33,721 nucleotides of DNA from Mycolicibacterium austroafricanum (GCF_902705885.1 NZ_CACSIP010000003.1:50-33770), one strand, 5' to 3'; numbered from the stretch's first letter, positions 21,636 to 30,096 are shown. A program made the numbers and translations. Notes: generated by a model from the sequence alone, not told the origin.

Positions 21636-22421
21636 GTGTCGCGTAAGCCGTTGATCGCCGGCAACTGGAAGATGAACCTCAACCATTTCGAGGCGATCGC
21701 GCTGGTGCAGAAGATCGCATTCTCGTTGCCGGACAAGTACTTCGACAAAGTCGATGTCACCGTGATCCCGCCGTTCACCGATCTGCGCAGCGTCCAGACG
21801 CTCGTCGACGGCGACAAACTGCGCCTCACCTACGGCGCGCAGGACCTGTCCCAGCACGACTCGGGCGCCTACACCGGTGAGATCAGCGGCGCCTTTCTGG
21901 CCAAGCTCGGCTGCACGTTCGCCGTCGTCGGCCACTCGGAGCGGCGCACCTACCACAACGAGGACGACGTGCTGGTCGCGGCGAAGGCAGCGGCCGCGTT
22001 CAAGCACGGGCTGACCCCGATCATCTGCATCGGTGAGCACCTCGACATCCGCGAGGCCGGCAACCACGTCGAGTACAACCTCGGTCAGTTGCGCGGTTCG
22101 CTGGCCGGGTTGTCGGCCGAACAGATCGCTCAGGCCGTCATCGCTTACGAACCGGTGTGGGCGATCGGCACCGGCCGGGTCGCCAGCGCCGCCGACGCGC
22201 AGGAGGTGTGTGAGGCCATCCGCAAGGAAATCGGGGCGTTGGCGTCGGTCGACGTCGCCGCCGGGGTGCGAATCCTCTACGGCGGATCGGTCAACGTGAA
22301 GAACGTCGGTGAGATCGTCGGTCAGGCGGACGTCGACGGTGCCCTGGTCGGTGGAGCGTCGCTGGACGGAGAGCAGTTCGCGACCCTGTCGGCCATCGCA
22401 GCGGGCGGACCCCTTCCCTAA
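21636..22421 (+). CDS. tpiA: Triosephosphate isomerase
   Basis: TPI interconverts dihydroxyacetone phosphate and glyceraldehyde 3-phosphate. The 261-residue TIM barrel carries [10 protein letters not shown] (catalytic Lys), [10 protein letters not shown] (catalytic His), [15 protein letters not shown] (catalytic Glu and loop 6) and [11 protein letters not shown] (phosphate loop). GTG 21636 has TAGGAG upstream. It is the third gene of the gap operon, followed by a 44-bp gap to the leaderless secG promoter. Confidence 0.98.
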   Translation: MSRKPLIAGNWKMNLNHFEAIALVQKIAFSLPDKYFDKVDVTVIPPFTDLRSVQTLVDGDKLRLTYGAQDLSQHDSGAYTGEISGAFLAKLGCTFAVVGHSERRTYHNEDDVLVAAKAAAAFKHGLTPIICIGEHLDIREAGNHVEYNLGQLRGSLAGLSAEQIAQAVIAYEPVWAIGTGRVASAADAQEVCEAIRKEIGALASVDVAAGVRILYGGSVNVKNVGEIVGQADVDGALVGGASLDGEQFATLSAIAAGGPLP

Positions 22422-22452
22422 CCCGCAGCCCTGGGGCACATCCCGCGCCCTG

Positions 22453-22458
22453 TAGTCT
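22453..22458 (+). promoter_or_regulatory. -10 element of leaderless secG promoter
   Basis: TAGTCT (TANNNT) is followed by 7 nt and the secG ATG, so secG can be transcribed separately from gap-pgk-tpi as a leaderless message. Confidence 0.55.
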
Positions 22459-22465
22459 GGCGGCC

Positions 22466-22699
22466 ATGGAATTGGCCCTGCAGATCATCCTGGTCGTGAC
22501 CAGTGTGCTGGTTGTGCTCCTGGTACTGCTGCACCGCGCCAAAGGTGGCGGTCTGTCCAGCCTGTTCGGCGGCGGCGTGCAGTCCAGCCTGTCCGGCTCC
22601 ACCGTGGTCGAAAAGAACCTGGACCGGTTGACGCTGTTCGTCACCGGTATCTGGGTGGTGTCCATCGTCGGTACGGCTCTGCAGATCAAGTACGGCTGA
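22466..22699 (+). CDS. secG: Preprotein translocase subunit SecG
   Basis: SecG assists SecYE in Sec-dependent export. The 77-residue protein has two hydrophobic helices, residues about 3-23 and 53-72. Between them is the family loop HRAKGGGLSSLFGGGVQSSL. Length and architecture are normal. Its placement after tpi is conserved in actinobacteria. Confidence 0.95.
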   Translation: MELALQIILVVTSVLVVLLVLLHRAKGGGLSSLFGGGVQSSLSGSTVVEKNLDRLTLFVTGIWVVSIVGTALQIKYG

Positions 22700-22806
22700 A
22701 CCACAACACGCCGCCCGCTCAGGGCATCAGCCTCACGACGGCGTACTTCCCGCTGTCGTGGGGCTTTCTGCTGTTCAAGCCGAAGGTTCTGCTCAACGGC
22801 TACGAA

Positions 22807-23100
22807 ATGCCGGCGGCGAGTTGGGGGCGCGCCCACTATCCGACCTGGCCGGGTCGCTACGACGTGCAGGTCTTCGTTCCCTACCTGATTCCGCCTCGGG
22901 TCGGCGTGGCTGACTACACCGTGGTGGTGCACCCGGGCCAGTTCGTCGAGCTCGAGTACAAGATGCCGCTGTGGGTGTTCAGTCGTGGGTCCCTGGGGCC
23001 GCCGCCGCAGCGCTATAGCGGCGTCGCGGTGATCGTCGCTGTCGCGCTCGTGGTCCTGGTCATCACCCTCGTGCTGATGATGCTGGTGTTGTACGCGTGA
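22807..23100 (+). CDS. Small C-terminally anchored membrane protein; start unclear
   Basis: From ATG 22807 the frame gives 97 residues: a soluble part with [29 protein letters not shown] and [15 protein letters not shown], then one C-terminal membrane helix ([20 protein letters not shown]). The same frame is open and coding-like back to the secG stop, reading QGISLTTAYFPLSWGFLLFK and KPKVLLNGYE. That looks like the true N-terminal part, which I recall in related mycobacterial proteins. No ATG, GTG or TTG occurs in frame between 22699 and 22807; only CTG or ATC codons are available (for example CTG 22696, overlapping the secG stop). The gene may use a rare start, depend on secG translation, or have lost its start. 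Function unknown. Confidence 0.6.
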   Translation: MPAASWGRAHYPTWPGRYDVQVFVPYLIPPRVGVADYTVVVHPGQFVELEYKMPLWVFSRGSLGPPPQRYSGVAVIVAVALVVLVITLVLMMLVLYA

Positions 23101-23146
23101 GCAGCAGGCAGGCACCCTCACCCTGCGCTCCACCGGCTCGCCCTCA

Positions 23147-23151
23147 ATACT
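23147..23151 (+). promoter_or_regulatory. Weak -10-like sequence before ppc
   Basis: AATACT (23146-23151) is followed by 7 nt and the ppc ATG, the leaderless spacing seen elsewhere here, but the hexamer is a poorer match (4 of 6 to TATAAT). Confidence 0.25.
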
Positions 23152-23158
23152 TGAACGC

Positions 23159-25975
23159 ATGACTGAGGTTTCTGACGCGACGCCCGACGCTGCCCTGGAA
23201 CCGATCGGAGCCGTGCAGCGCACCCAGGTGGGCCGGGAGGCCACCGAGCCGATGCGTGAGGACATCCGGCTGCTCGGTGCGATCCTGGGCGACACCGTGC
23301 GTGAGCAGAACGGTGACGAGGTTTTTGATCTCGTCGAGCGGGCCCGGGTCGAATCCTTCCGGGTGCGCAGATCCGAGATCGACCGTGCCGAGATGGCCAA
23401 GCTGTTCGACGGTGTTGATGTTCATCGGGCCATCCCCGTCATCCGCGCGTTCACCCACTTCGCGCTGCTGGCCAACGTGGCCGAGGACATCCACCGCGAG
23501 CGCCGCAGGGCGGTCCACGAGGCCGCTGGAGCACCACCGCAGAACAGCAGCCTGGCCGCGACCTATCTGAAACTCGACTCGGCCGAACTCGACGCGGGAA
23601 CCGTCGCCGATGCACTCGTCGGTGCGCTGGTCTCGCCGGTCATCACCGCCCATCCCACCGAGACTCGGCGGCGCACGGTGTTCGACACCCAGCACCGCAT
23701 CACCGAGTTGATGCGGCTGCGCCTGCACGGTCACGTCACCACCGAGGACGGCCGGGATGTCGAGCTTGAACTGCGGCGACACATTCTCACGCTCTGGCAG
23801 ACCGCGTTGATCAGGCTGTCCCGGCTGAAGATCCAGGACGAGATCGAAACGGGCCTTCGCTACTACCCGGCCGCTTTCTTCGAGGTGATACCGCAGGTCA
23901 ACGCCGAGGTCCGAGCCGCGTTCCAGGCCCGCTGGCCGGGCGGCGAACTGTTGGAGGCGCCGATCCTGCGTCCGGGATCGTGGATCGGCGGGGACCGCGA
24001 CGGCAATCCCAACGTGACCGCCGACGTCGTCCGGCTGGCCACCGGCCGCGCCGCCTACACCGCCCTTGCGCACTACTTCGTCGAGCTCACCGCGCTCGAG
24101 GAGGAGCTGTCGATGTCGTCGCGGCTGGTGCGCATCAGCGACGCAGTGGCCGCACTCGCCGAGGCGTGTCACGAACCCGCCCGCGCCGACGAGCCCTACC
24201 GGCGGGCGCTGCGGGTGATCCACGCCCGGCTGACCGCAACGGCGCAACAGATACTCGACCGCCAGCCCGAACACGAACTCGACCTCGGCATGCAGGCCTA
24301 CCGCACGCCCGCAGAGCTGCTGGCCGATCTCGATGCCGTCGACAACTCACTTCGCTCCAACGGCAGCGCCGTGCTCGCCGACGACCGGTTGGCTCGGCTT
24401 CGAGAGGCGGTGCGGGTCTTCGGTTTCCATCTGTCCGGCCTCGATCTGCGGCAGAACTCGGACGTGCACGAGGAGGTTGTCGCCGAGCTGCTGGCGTGGG
24501 CCGGCGTGCACGCCGACTATGCCTCGTTGAGTGAACCCGATCGCGTCGAGTTGCTCGTCGGTGAGTTGTCCACCCGTCGGCCGCTGACCGGTCCGGACGC
24601 CGAACTGTCCGAGCTCGCGCGCAAAGAACTCGACATCATCGCCGCGGCCGCACGGGCGGTCCACGTCTTCGGATCCCAGGCCGTGCCGAACTACATCATC
24701 TCGATGTGCCAGTCGGTGTCGGACATGCTCGAGGCGGCGCTGCTGCTCAAAGAGACCGGGCTGCTGGACGCATCCGCTGAGCGCCCCTACGCACCGGTCG
24801 GGATCGTTCCGCTGTTCGAGACCATCGACGACCTCCAGCGGGGATCCTCGATTCTGGAAGCCGCACTTGACCTTCCGTTGTACCGGGCGGTCGTGGCCGC
24901 ACGTGGTGACAGCCAGGAGGTGATGCTCGGCTATTCGGATTCCAACAAGGACGGCGGCTACCTGGCCGCGAACTGGGCGTTGTACCGCGCCGAGCTCGAC
25001 CTGGTGGAGTCGGCGCGCAAGACCGGGATCCGGCTGCGGCTGTTCCACGGCCGCGGTGGCACGGTCGGACGCGGTGGCGGCCCGAGCTACGACGCGATCC
25101 TCGCGCAGCCACCGGGGGCGGTGAAGGGCTCGCTGCGGCTCACCGAGCAGGGTGAGGTGATCGCCGCCAAGTACGCCGAGCCCAGGATCGCCCGCCGCAA
25201 CCTCGAGACCCTGCTGGCCGCGACCCTGGAAGCCACGCTGCTCGACACCGAGGGGCTGGGGGAGTTGTCGGAGCCGGCATACCAGGTGCTCGACGACCTG
25301 GCGGCGCGCGCACAACGGGCCTACGGCGAGCTGGTGCACGAGACGCCGGGTTTCGTCGAGTACTTCAAGGCGTCGACACCGGTCAGCGAGATCGGCGCAC
25401 TCAACATCGGCAGCAGACCGGCCTCGCGCAAGCCGACCACGTCGATCTCGGATCTGCGGGCCATCCCGTGGGTGCTGGCATGGAGCCAGTCGCGGGTGAT
25501 GCTGCCCGGCTGGTACGGCACCGGGACCGCCTTCGAGGAGTGGATCGCCGACGGCGACGAAGGCGAAGGCCGGCTGGAGGTGCTGCAGGACCTGTACCGG
25601 CGTTGGCCGTTCTTCGCGACGGTGTTGTCGAACATGGCACAGGTGCTGGCCAAATCGGATCTCGGGCTGGCGGCGCACTACGCGGAACTGGTGGAGGACG
25701 AATCGCTTCGGCGGCGGGTGTTCGACAAGATCGCCGAGGAGCACGAGCGCACGATCCGGATGCACAAGCTGATCACCGGGCACGACGACCTGCTCGCCGA
25801 CAACCCGGCGCTGGCCCGGTCGGTGTTCAACCGGTTCCCGTACCTGGAACCGCTGAACCATCTGCAGGTCGAACTGCTGCGTCGTTACCGTTCCGGTGAC
25901 GAGGACGAGCTCGTGCAGCGCGGGATCCTGCTCACCATGAGCGGGCTGGCCACAGCGCTGCGCAACAGCGGGTAG
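23159..25975 (+). CDS. ppc: Phosphoenolpyruvate carboxylase
   Basis: Ppc adds bicarbonate to phosphoenolpyruvate to make oxaloacetate, replenishing the TCA cycle. The 938-residue protein is full length. It shows [13 protein letters not shown] with catalytic His165, [31 protein letters not shown], the Gly-rich [37 protein letters not shown], and the C-terminal [14 protein letters not shown]. tuberculosis lacks this gene as I recall, whereas fast-growing mycobacteria carry it after secG, which supports a rapid-grower origin. It ends 3 bp before the convergent coiled-coil gene. Confidence 0.97.
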   Translation: MTEVSDATPDAALEPIGAVQRTQVGREATEPMREDIRLLGAILGDTVREQNGDEVFDLVERARVESFRVRRSEIDRAEMAKLFDGVDVHRAIPVIRAFTHFALLANVAEDIHRERRRAVHEAAGAPPQNSSLAATYLKLDSAELDAGTVADALVGALVSPVITAHPTETRRRTVFDTQHRITELMRLRLHGHVTTEDGRDVELELRRHILTLWQTALIRLSRLKIQDEIETGLRYYPAAFFEVIPQVNAEVRAAFQARWPGGELLEAPILRPGSWIGGDRDGNPNVTADVVRLATGRAAYTALAHYFVELTALEEELSMSSRLVRISDAVAALAEACHEPARADEPYRRALRVIHARLTATAQQILDRQPEHELDLGMQAYRTPAELLADLDAVDNSLRSNGSAVLADDRLARLREAVRVFGFHLSGLDLRQNSDVHEEVVAELLAWAGVHADYASLSEPDRVELLVGELSTRRPLTGPDAELSELARKELDIIAAAARAVHVFGSQAVPNYIISMCQSVSDMLEAALLLKETGLLDASAERPYAPVGIVPLFETIDDLQRGSSILEAALDLPLYRAVVAARGDSQEVMLGYSDSNKDGGYLAANWALYRAELDLVESARKTGIRLRLFHGRGGTVGRGGGPSYDAILAQPPGAVKGSLRLTEQGEVIAAKYAEPRIARRNLETLLAATLEATLLDTEGLGELSEPAYQVLDDLAARAQRAYGELVHETPGFVEYFKASTPVSEIGALNIGSRPASRKPTTSISDLRAIPWVLAWSQSRVMLPGWYGTGTAFEEWIADGDEGEGRLEVLQDLYRRWPFFATVLSNMAQVLAKSDLGLAAHYAELVEDESLRRRVFDKIAEEHERTIRMHKLITGHDDLLADNPALARSVFNRFPYLEPLNHLQVELLRRYRSGDEDELVQRGILLTMSGLATALRNSG

Positions 25976-25978
25976 CGG

Positions 25979-26353
25979 TCACAGGCCGGCGCTGCGGCGG
26001 ACCTTGTTCACCGCGCCGCGGACGACCTGCTCGGTGGCTGCCAGCGGGGAGATCACCGATTCTCCGATACCGACGATCCGTTCGACCCGCACGACGATGC
26101 CTTCCATCCGGTCGACCACCGCGTTCAGCCGGGGCGCCAGTTCGTTGATGCGGCTGATCGTGTCGTTGAACCGCTCCAGGGTGGCGTCGAGGTTGCCGGT
26201 GGACTTGTTGAGGTCTTCCAGGGTCTCGGTCAGACCTTCCAGGATGGTGTCGACCTGCTCGACGGTGACGTCGGCGTTCAGCGCCGCCTGGGCGAGCTTC
26301 CTGATCCGCTCGCCACCGGTCCGGACTGCTGGTCTGCCACCTTTGTCTGCCAT
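25979..26353 (-). CDS. Coiled-coil protein of unknown function, 124 aa
   Basis: A small protein with no catalytic motif. After a basic N-terminus (MADKGGRPAVRTGGERIRK), residues about 35-105 form heptad-like helix: VDTILEGLTETLEDLNKSTG, LDATLERFNDTISRINEL, LNAVVDRMEGIVVRVERIVG. The C-terminus is VRGAVNKVRRSAGL. Such proteins are widespread in mycobacteria, sometimes labelled ATPase, but I see no Walker motif. The composition would also fit a phasin-like or envelope-associated amphipathic protein (inference). It is divergent from lutA across 47 bp and has a leaderless-type promoter of its own. Confidence 0.75.
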   Translation of the reverse strand: MADKGGRPAVRTGGERIRKLAQAALNADVTVEQVDTILEGLTETLEDLNKSTGNLDATLERFNDTISRINELAPRLNAVVDRMEGIVVRVERIVGIGESVISPLAATEQVVRGAVNKVRRSAGL

Positions 26354-26360
26354 ATCGGCC

Positions 26361-26366
26361 AGTATG
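26361..26366 (-). promoter_or_regulatory. -10-like element of the coiled-coil gene
   Basis: On the minus strand CATACT is followed by 7 nt and the ATG at 26353, consistent with a leaderless message. It is 23 bp from the opposing lutA -10 element. Confidence 0.4.
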
Positions 26367-26389
26367 ACGCGTGCTGTCGGAGAGTCGGA

Positions 26390-26395
26390 TATGTT
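26390..26395 (+). promoter_or_regulatory. -10 element of the lutABC promoter
   Basis: TATGTT (TANNNT) lies 5 nt before the first of three consecutive ATG codons of lutA (26401, 26404, 26407). A start at 26401 or 26404 would be leaderless. No operator-like palindrome for a LutR/LldR repressor is obvious in the 47-bp gap. Confidence 0.45.
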
Positions 26396-26400
26396 CCCCC

Positions 26401-27150
26401 ATGATGATGTCTCGCAGGGTTGCGCTGTTCGCCACCTGCTTCAACGACGTGATGTGGCCCGAGACGCCGAAAGCGGTTGTGCGGCTGCTGCGCCGACTGG
26501 GTTGCGACGTCGACTTCCCGACCGGACAGACGTGTTGCGGGCAGATGTTCACCAACACCGGCTACGCCGAGGAGGCCATCCCGGCGGTGCGCAACTTCGC
26601 CGCCACGTTCGCCGGCTACGACGCCGTCGTCGCACCGTCGGGTTCCTGCGTCGGGTCGGTGCGTCATCAGCACCACAGCGTCGCCGCACGTGCGGGTGAC
26701 GCGCGGTTGCAGGCCGCCGTCGCGGCGTTGTCCCCCCGGGTCTACGAGCTCTCCGAGTTCCTGGTCGACGTCCTCGGCGTGACCGATGTCGGCGCGTACT
26801 TCCCGCACCGGGTCACCTACCACCCGACCTGTCATTCGCTGCGGATGCTGCGGGTCGGTGACCGGCCGCTGCGTCTGCTGCGGGCGGTGCGCGGCATCGA
26901 CCTCGTCGAGTTGCCGGGTGCCGATCAGTGCTGCGGCTTCGGCGGTACCTTCGCGATGAAGAACGCCGACACCTCGGTCGCGATGGGTACCGACAAAGCC
27001 AGAGCGGCGCGTGACACCGGAGCGGAAGTCCTTGTCGCCGGCGACAACTCGTGCCTGGCGCACATCGGCGGGGTGTTGTCGCGGCAGCGCAGCGGAATGC
27101 GGACGATGCACCTGGCCGAGATACTGGCCAACACCGGGGGTGCGACGTGA
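26401..27150 (+). CDS. lutA: Lactate utilization protein LutA (Fe-S oxidoreductase subunit)
   Basis: LutABC oxidises L-lactate to pyruvate through iron-sulfur subunits. LutA (249 residues from the first ATG) consists of two cysteine-rich CCG domains: the first with TGQTCCGQMFTNTGYAEEA, the second with YHPTCHSLRML and ADQCCGFGGTFAMKN. These ligate Fe-S clusters as in glycolate oxidase GlcF and heterodisulfide reductase subunits. Three tandem ATGs make the exact start ambiguous by up to two residues. The GTGA overlap with lutB couples the two genes. Confidence 0.93.
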   Translation: MMMSRRVALFATCFNDVMWPETPKAVVRLLRRLGCDVDFPTGQTCCGQMFTNTGYAEEAIPAVRNFAATFAGYDAVVAPSGSCVGSVRHQHHSVAARAGDARLQAAVAALSPRVYELSEFLVDVLGVTDVGAYFPHRVTYHPTCHSLRMLRVGDRPLRLLRAVRGIDLVELPGADQCCGFGGTFAMKNADTSVAMGTDKARAARDTGAEVLVAGDNSCLAHIGGVLSRQRSGMRTMHLAEILANTGGAT

Positions 27151-28634
27151 GCGACCGGCCGCATGTCGGAGTCACCCGCGAGTTTCTGGGTCTTCCGGCA
27201 TTCCGGACAGCGGCGAAGACAGCACTGGGTGATCCGGTGCTGCGCCGCAACCTCGCCCACGCCACCGGCACCATCCGCGCCAAACGCGCCGCGGCCGTCG
27301 GTGAGCTCGACAATTGGGAGGAGCTGCGGCTTGCCGCCGAAGCCATCAAGGACGCGGCGCTGCACCGTCTCGACGAGCATCTGGAGGCGTTCGAGGCCAA
27401 CGCCACCGCCGCGGGGGCGACCGTGCACTGGGCCCGCGATGCCGAGGAGGCCAACGGCATCGTCGTCGATCTGGTGCGGGCGCAGGGCGCTGACGAGGTG
27501 GTCAAGGTCAAGTCGATGGCCACCCAGGAGATCGAGCTCAACGAGGCGCTCGCCGCCGCCGGGATCGATGCGTGGGAGACCGACCTGGCCGAGCTGATCG
27601 TTCAACTCGGCGGCGACTGGCCCAGCCACATCCTGGTACCGGCGATCCACCGCAACCGGGCCGAGGTGCGCGAGATCTTTCTGCGGGAGATGGGCAGGGT
27701 CGGGCGTCCAGCTGCTGAGGACCTGACCGACGAACCGAAGCGCCTCGCCGAAGCGGCCAGGCTGCACCTGCGGGAGAAGTTCCTGCGGGCCCGGGTCGCG
27801 GTGTCGGGGGCCAACTTCGCGATCGCCGACACCGGCAGCCTGGTGGTGGTCGAATCCGAGGGCAATGGCCGGATGTGTCTGACGCTGCCGGAGACGCTGA
27901 TCTCGGTTGTCGGCATCGAGAAGGTGCTGCCGTCCTGGCGCGATCTGGAGGTGTTCCTGCAGGTGCTGCCGCGTAGCAGCACCGGTGAACGGGAGAACCC
28001 GTACACGTCGGTCTGGACCGGCCCGGTTGCCGGCGACGGACCGCAGAACGTCCACATCGTCCTGCTGGACAACGGCCGCACCCGGGTGCTGGCCGACCCC
28101 GAGGGTCGGGCTGCGCTGCGGTGCATCCGCTGCTCGGCATGTCTGAACGTGTGTCCGGTGTACGAACGCACCGGCGGCCATGCCTACGGCTCGGTGTACC
28201 CGGGCCCGATCGGGGCGGTGCTCACCCCGCAGTTACGGGGCACCGGCAGCGACATCGACAAGTCGCTGCCGTTCGCCTCAAGCCTGTGTGGGGCCTGCTT
28301 CGACGTCTGCCCGGTGCGGATCGACATCCCGTCGATGCTGGTGCACCTACGGACGCGGGTGATCGACGAGCGGCGCGGGGGAGTGCCGTCCGGTGAGCAG
28401 GTGGCGATGACGGCGGCGAGCTGGACATTCGCCGGACCCCGACGGTGGGCAGCTGCCGGAAGGGCGGTGGCGATGGTCGGTAAAGCACTGCGCAGCAAGC
28501 GGTTGGGCAGCAGGCAGGTGCTGCGCCGACTGCCGTGGCCGGTGAGGGCCTGGTCGCAGGCACGCGACGCGCCGGTCCCCCCGGCGGAGTCCTTCCGGAG
28601 CTGGTGGCAGCGAACCGGCGGTGGCCATGAGTGA
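27147..28634 (+). CDS. lutB: Lactate utilization protein LutB (ferredoxin-type subunit)
   Basis: A 495-residue protein of the LutB/YkgF family. The N-terminal two thirds is a LUD domain (VKVKSMATQEIELNEALAAA, GANFAIADTGSLVVVESEGN). It is followed by two 4Fe-4S binding motifs: Cys326, 329, 332 and 336 in CIRCSACLNVCPVY, and Cys381, 384 and 388 in CGACFDVCPVRIDIP. The C-terminal 100 residues include a helical region and SWWQRTGGGHE. The start GTG 27147 overlaps the lutA stop (GTGA). It probably transfers electrons from lactate oxidation within the LutABC complex at the cytoplasmic side. Confidence 0.94.
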   Translation: MSDRPHVGVTREFLGLPAFRTAAKTALGDPVLRRNLAHATGTIRAKRAAAVGELDNWEELRLAAEAIKDAALHRLDEHLEAFEANATAAGATVHWARDAEEANGIVVDLVRAQGADEVVKVKSMATQEIELNEALAAAGIDAWETDLAELIVQLGGDWPSHILVPAIHRNRAEVREIFLREMGRVGRPAAEDLTDEPKRLAEAARLHLREKFLRARVAVSGANFAIADTGSLVVVESEGNGRMCLTLPETLISVVGIEKVLPSWRDLEVFLQVLPRSSTGERENPYTSVWTGPVAGDGPQNVHIVLLDNGRTRVLADPEGRAALRCIRCSACLNVCPVYERTGGHAYGSVYPGPIGAVLTPQLRGTGSDIDKSLPFASSLCGACFDVCPVRIDIPSMLVHLRTRVIDERRGGVPSGEQVAMTAASWTFAGPRRWAAAGRAVAMVGKALRSKRLGSRQVLRRLPWPVRAWSQARDAPVPPAESFRSWWQRTGGGHE

Positions 28635-29253
28635 GGCACGCGCCGAGATCCTCGGGCGGGTCCGGGCGGCACTGTCCGAGCGTCCGGCGGCAACCGAGGT
28701 GCCGTGGGTCTACGGGCGAGTCGTCGGCACCGGTGATGTCGATGTTGTCGCCCGGTTCGTCGAACGCGTCGCCGACTACCGCGCGCGGATCGATCGGGTC
28801 GAACCCGGAGGAGCTGCAGGGGCGATAGCGGCGGCCTTGCAGGCGGCCGGGGCGCGGCGGGCGGTTGCTGATCCCGCAGTGCGCCGCACCTGGCCGACCG
28901 GCGCCAACTGGGTCGCTGACGACGGACTCGGCGCCTACGACCTCGACCGGGTCGACGCGGTCGTCACCACCGCGACGGTGGCGATCGCGAACACTGGCAC
29001 CATCGTCCTCGACCACGGTGACGGTCAGGGCAGGCGGGCGCTGAGCCTGGTCCCGGATGTCCACGTGTGTGTCGTATCTGCCGAGCAGATCGTTGACGAT
29101 GTTCCCAAAGCGGTTGCCCGGCTTGTCGAATCGGGATTACACACCCGGCCGTTGACGTGGATAAGCGGACCCAGTGCCACCAGCGACATCGAACTCGACC
29201 GGGTCGAAGGTGTGCACGGCCCCCGCACACTGCATGTCGTCGTCATCGACTAG
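28627..29253 (+). CDS. lutC: Lactate utilization protein LutC (LUD domain)
   Basis: A 208-residue LUD-domain protein, third subunit of the lactate oxidation complex. The conserved strand-turn regions DAVVTTATVAIANTGTIVLD and PDVHVCVVSAEQIVDDVP are present, as is WISGPSATSDIELDRVEGVH before the C-terminal HVVVID. ATG 28627 overlaps the end of lutB by 8 bp; GTG 28621, two codons earlier, is an in-frame alternative. No regulator gene lies next to the operon in this window. Confidence 0.93.
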   Translation: MSEARAEILGRVRAALSERPAATEVPWVYGRVVGTGDVDVVARFVERVADYRARIDRVEPGGAAGAIAAALQAAGARRAVADPAVRRTWPTGANWVADDGLGAYDLDRVDAVVTTATVAIANTGTIVLDHGDGQGRRALSLVPDVHVCVVSAEQIVDDVPKAVARLVESGLHTRPLTWISGPSATSDIELDRVEGVHGPRTLHVVVID

Positions 29254-29393
29254 TGGACCTGTTCGGGCGTCGCCGACGTCTGATCGACTGGGTATTCGAC
29301 AGTGTGATCGGCGACCGTCGCGATCGCACGGTATGCCGACGCAAGAGCCGAAAGGGCGACGACCAAACTCGCGGGTTTGACCAGCACGCCTGA
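29253..29393 (+). CDS. Possible 46-aa basic protein after lutC
   Basis: GTG 29253 overlaps the lutC stop codon by one base (TAGTG) and opens a 46-codon frame: VDLFGRRRRLIDWVFDSVIG, then a very basic stretch with CRRKSRKGDD. The overlap would allow translational coupling. There is no recognised domain and the composition is not decisive, so this could be a chance frame. Confidence 0.25.
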   Translation: MDLFGRRRRLIDWVFDSVIGDRRDRTVCRRKSRKGDDQTRGFDQHA

Positions 29394-29419
29394 CAATCAT
29401 GCCGCACGTCGCAGAGCAG

Positions 29420-29435
29420 CTCATCTCAGGATGAG
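29420..29435 (+). terminator. Hairpin downstream of lutC
   Basis: CTCATC, a 4-nt loop, GATGAG: a perfect 6-bp stem about 170 bp after lutC. There is no T-tract. It could end the lut transcript or be incidental. Confidence 0.25.
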
Positions 29436-29563
29436 AGATCGCTATTGGAGACTGGATGTGGTCGGTCCTCTACACCTACATGGCGGGCCGACTCTCCGGA
29501 CGCCGCAGCCAAGAAGGCGGCAGCGCCGCTTCCCTCTACTGCCGCGAATCGCAGCTTGAATAG

Positions 29564-29594
29564 CATCTCTGTCAGGGGTACCCCGATAGAGATG
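29564..29594 (+). promoter_or_regulatory. Long hairpin/palindrome upstream of the zinc-finger gene
   Basis: A 31-nt inverted repeat: CATCTCTGTC pairs with GATAGAGATG (one G-U pair), one A is bulged, and the centre is the palindrome GGGGTACCCC. As RNA it gives a 10-bp stem, a bulge, 3 bp and a GUAC loop. As DNA it would suit a dimeric operator. It starts 71 bp before the ATG at 29635. Confidence 0.65.
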
Positions 29595-29597
29595 GGT

Positions 29598-29614
29598 GTC
29601 AGGACGCTCCTGAC
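29598..29614 (+). promoter_or_regulatory. Second hairpin adjoining the ribosome-binding site
   Basis: GTCAGGA, a 3-nt loop, TCCTGAC: a perfect 7-bp stem ending two bases before the Shine-Dalgarno tract AGAGGAGGGG (29617-29626). The sequence TGTCAGG is shared with the first hairpin (29570-29576), so CCTGAC at 29609-29614 could pair with either copy, giving mutually exclusive structures. Confidence 0.6.
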
Positions 29615-29634
29615 GCAGAGGAGGGGTGCGGGGC

Positions 29635-29995
29635 ATGGGCAAAGCAGTGTCAGCAGTGATGTACTGCTCGTTCTGCGGGCGTGAATCACGTCAGGTCGAG
29701 AAGCTGATTAGCGGTCACACCGTGTATATCTGCAGCGATTGTGTCACCAAATGTGTTGCAATTGTGGAGGATCAACCTGATCGAGACACGCTCCCGCTGC
29801 GGGATCGCGAGGACTACTCGGATGGACGAATTGCTCGACCAGATCCCGCGCGTTGCGGCCACGACGGCCAACGTCGAGGCAGACCTACGTGCTCGCGTGG
29901 ACGAGCTTCGGCAGCGCGGAGTTGCGTGGTCCCGGATCGCCGCGGCGCTGGGCGTCACACGGCAGTCAGCCTGGGAACGCTTCACTCACGATTAG
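29635..29995 (+). pseudogene. ClpX-type zinc-finger + helix-turn-helix gene, split between two frames
   Basis: ATG 29635 has the tract AGAGGAGGGG 8 nt upstream. The first frame encodes the ClpX N-terminal C4 zinc finger, YCSFCGRESRQVEKLISG then VYICSDCVTKC, with Cys-x2-Cys pairs. It continues to 30033 only as Arg-rich, non-coding-like sequence. In the +1 frame, ATG 29822 begins a 57-residue segment, MDELLDQIPRVAATTANVEA, ending WSRIAAALGVTRQSAWERF, a clear helix-turn-helix. In related actinobacterial proteins, as I recall them, these two parts form one chain. Removing one base or adding two near 29815-29825 would fuse them into about 120 residues. GAGGA lies 8 nt before ATG 29822, so separate translation of the HTH is also possible. 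No AAA+ ATPase domain is present, so this is not ClpX itself. Confidence 0.65.
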
Positions 29996-30089
29996 CTCTC
30001 GCTTCGAGACGGTCAGAGGGAGACTCTCAATGATGGTGTCATGGCCAGTCTTCGCAAAGCTGCCGATAGAACGACTAGATTGCACGCCT

Positions 30090-30095
30090 TAGACT
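30090..30095 (+). promoter_or_regulatory. Candidate -10 element for the type VII-like cassette
   Basis: TAGACT (TANNNT) ends 7 nt before GTG 30103, which would be a leaderless start two codons inside the annotated ATG 30097. A second match, TAGATT at 30076-30081, would give a short leader. No Shine-Dalgarno sequence precedes ATG 30097. Confidence 0.4.
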
Positions 30096-30096
30096 C

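Noticed and set aside
29377..29559. A 60-codon frame between lutC and the zinc-finger gene
   Set aside because: Arg/Pro/His-rich composition with no ribosome-binding site; it looks like random high-GC sequence overlapping the hairpin region.
29635..30033. A complete ClpX protease ATPase
   Set aside because: Only the N-terminal zinc-finger domain is present; there is no Walker A, Walker B or sensor motif anywhere downstream.
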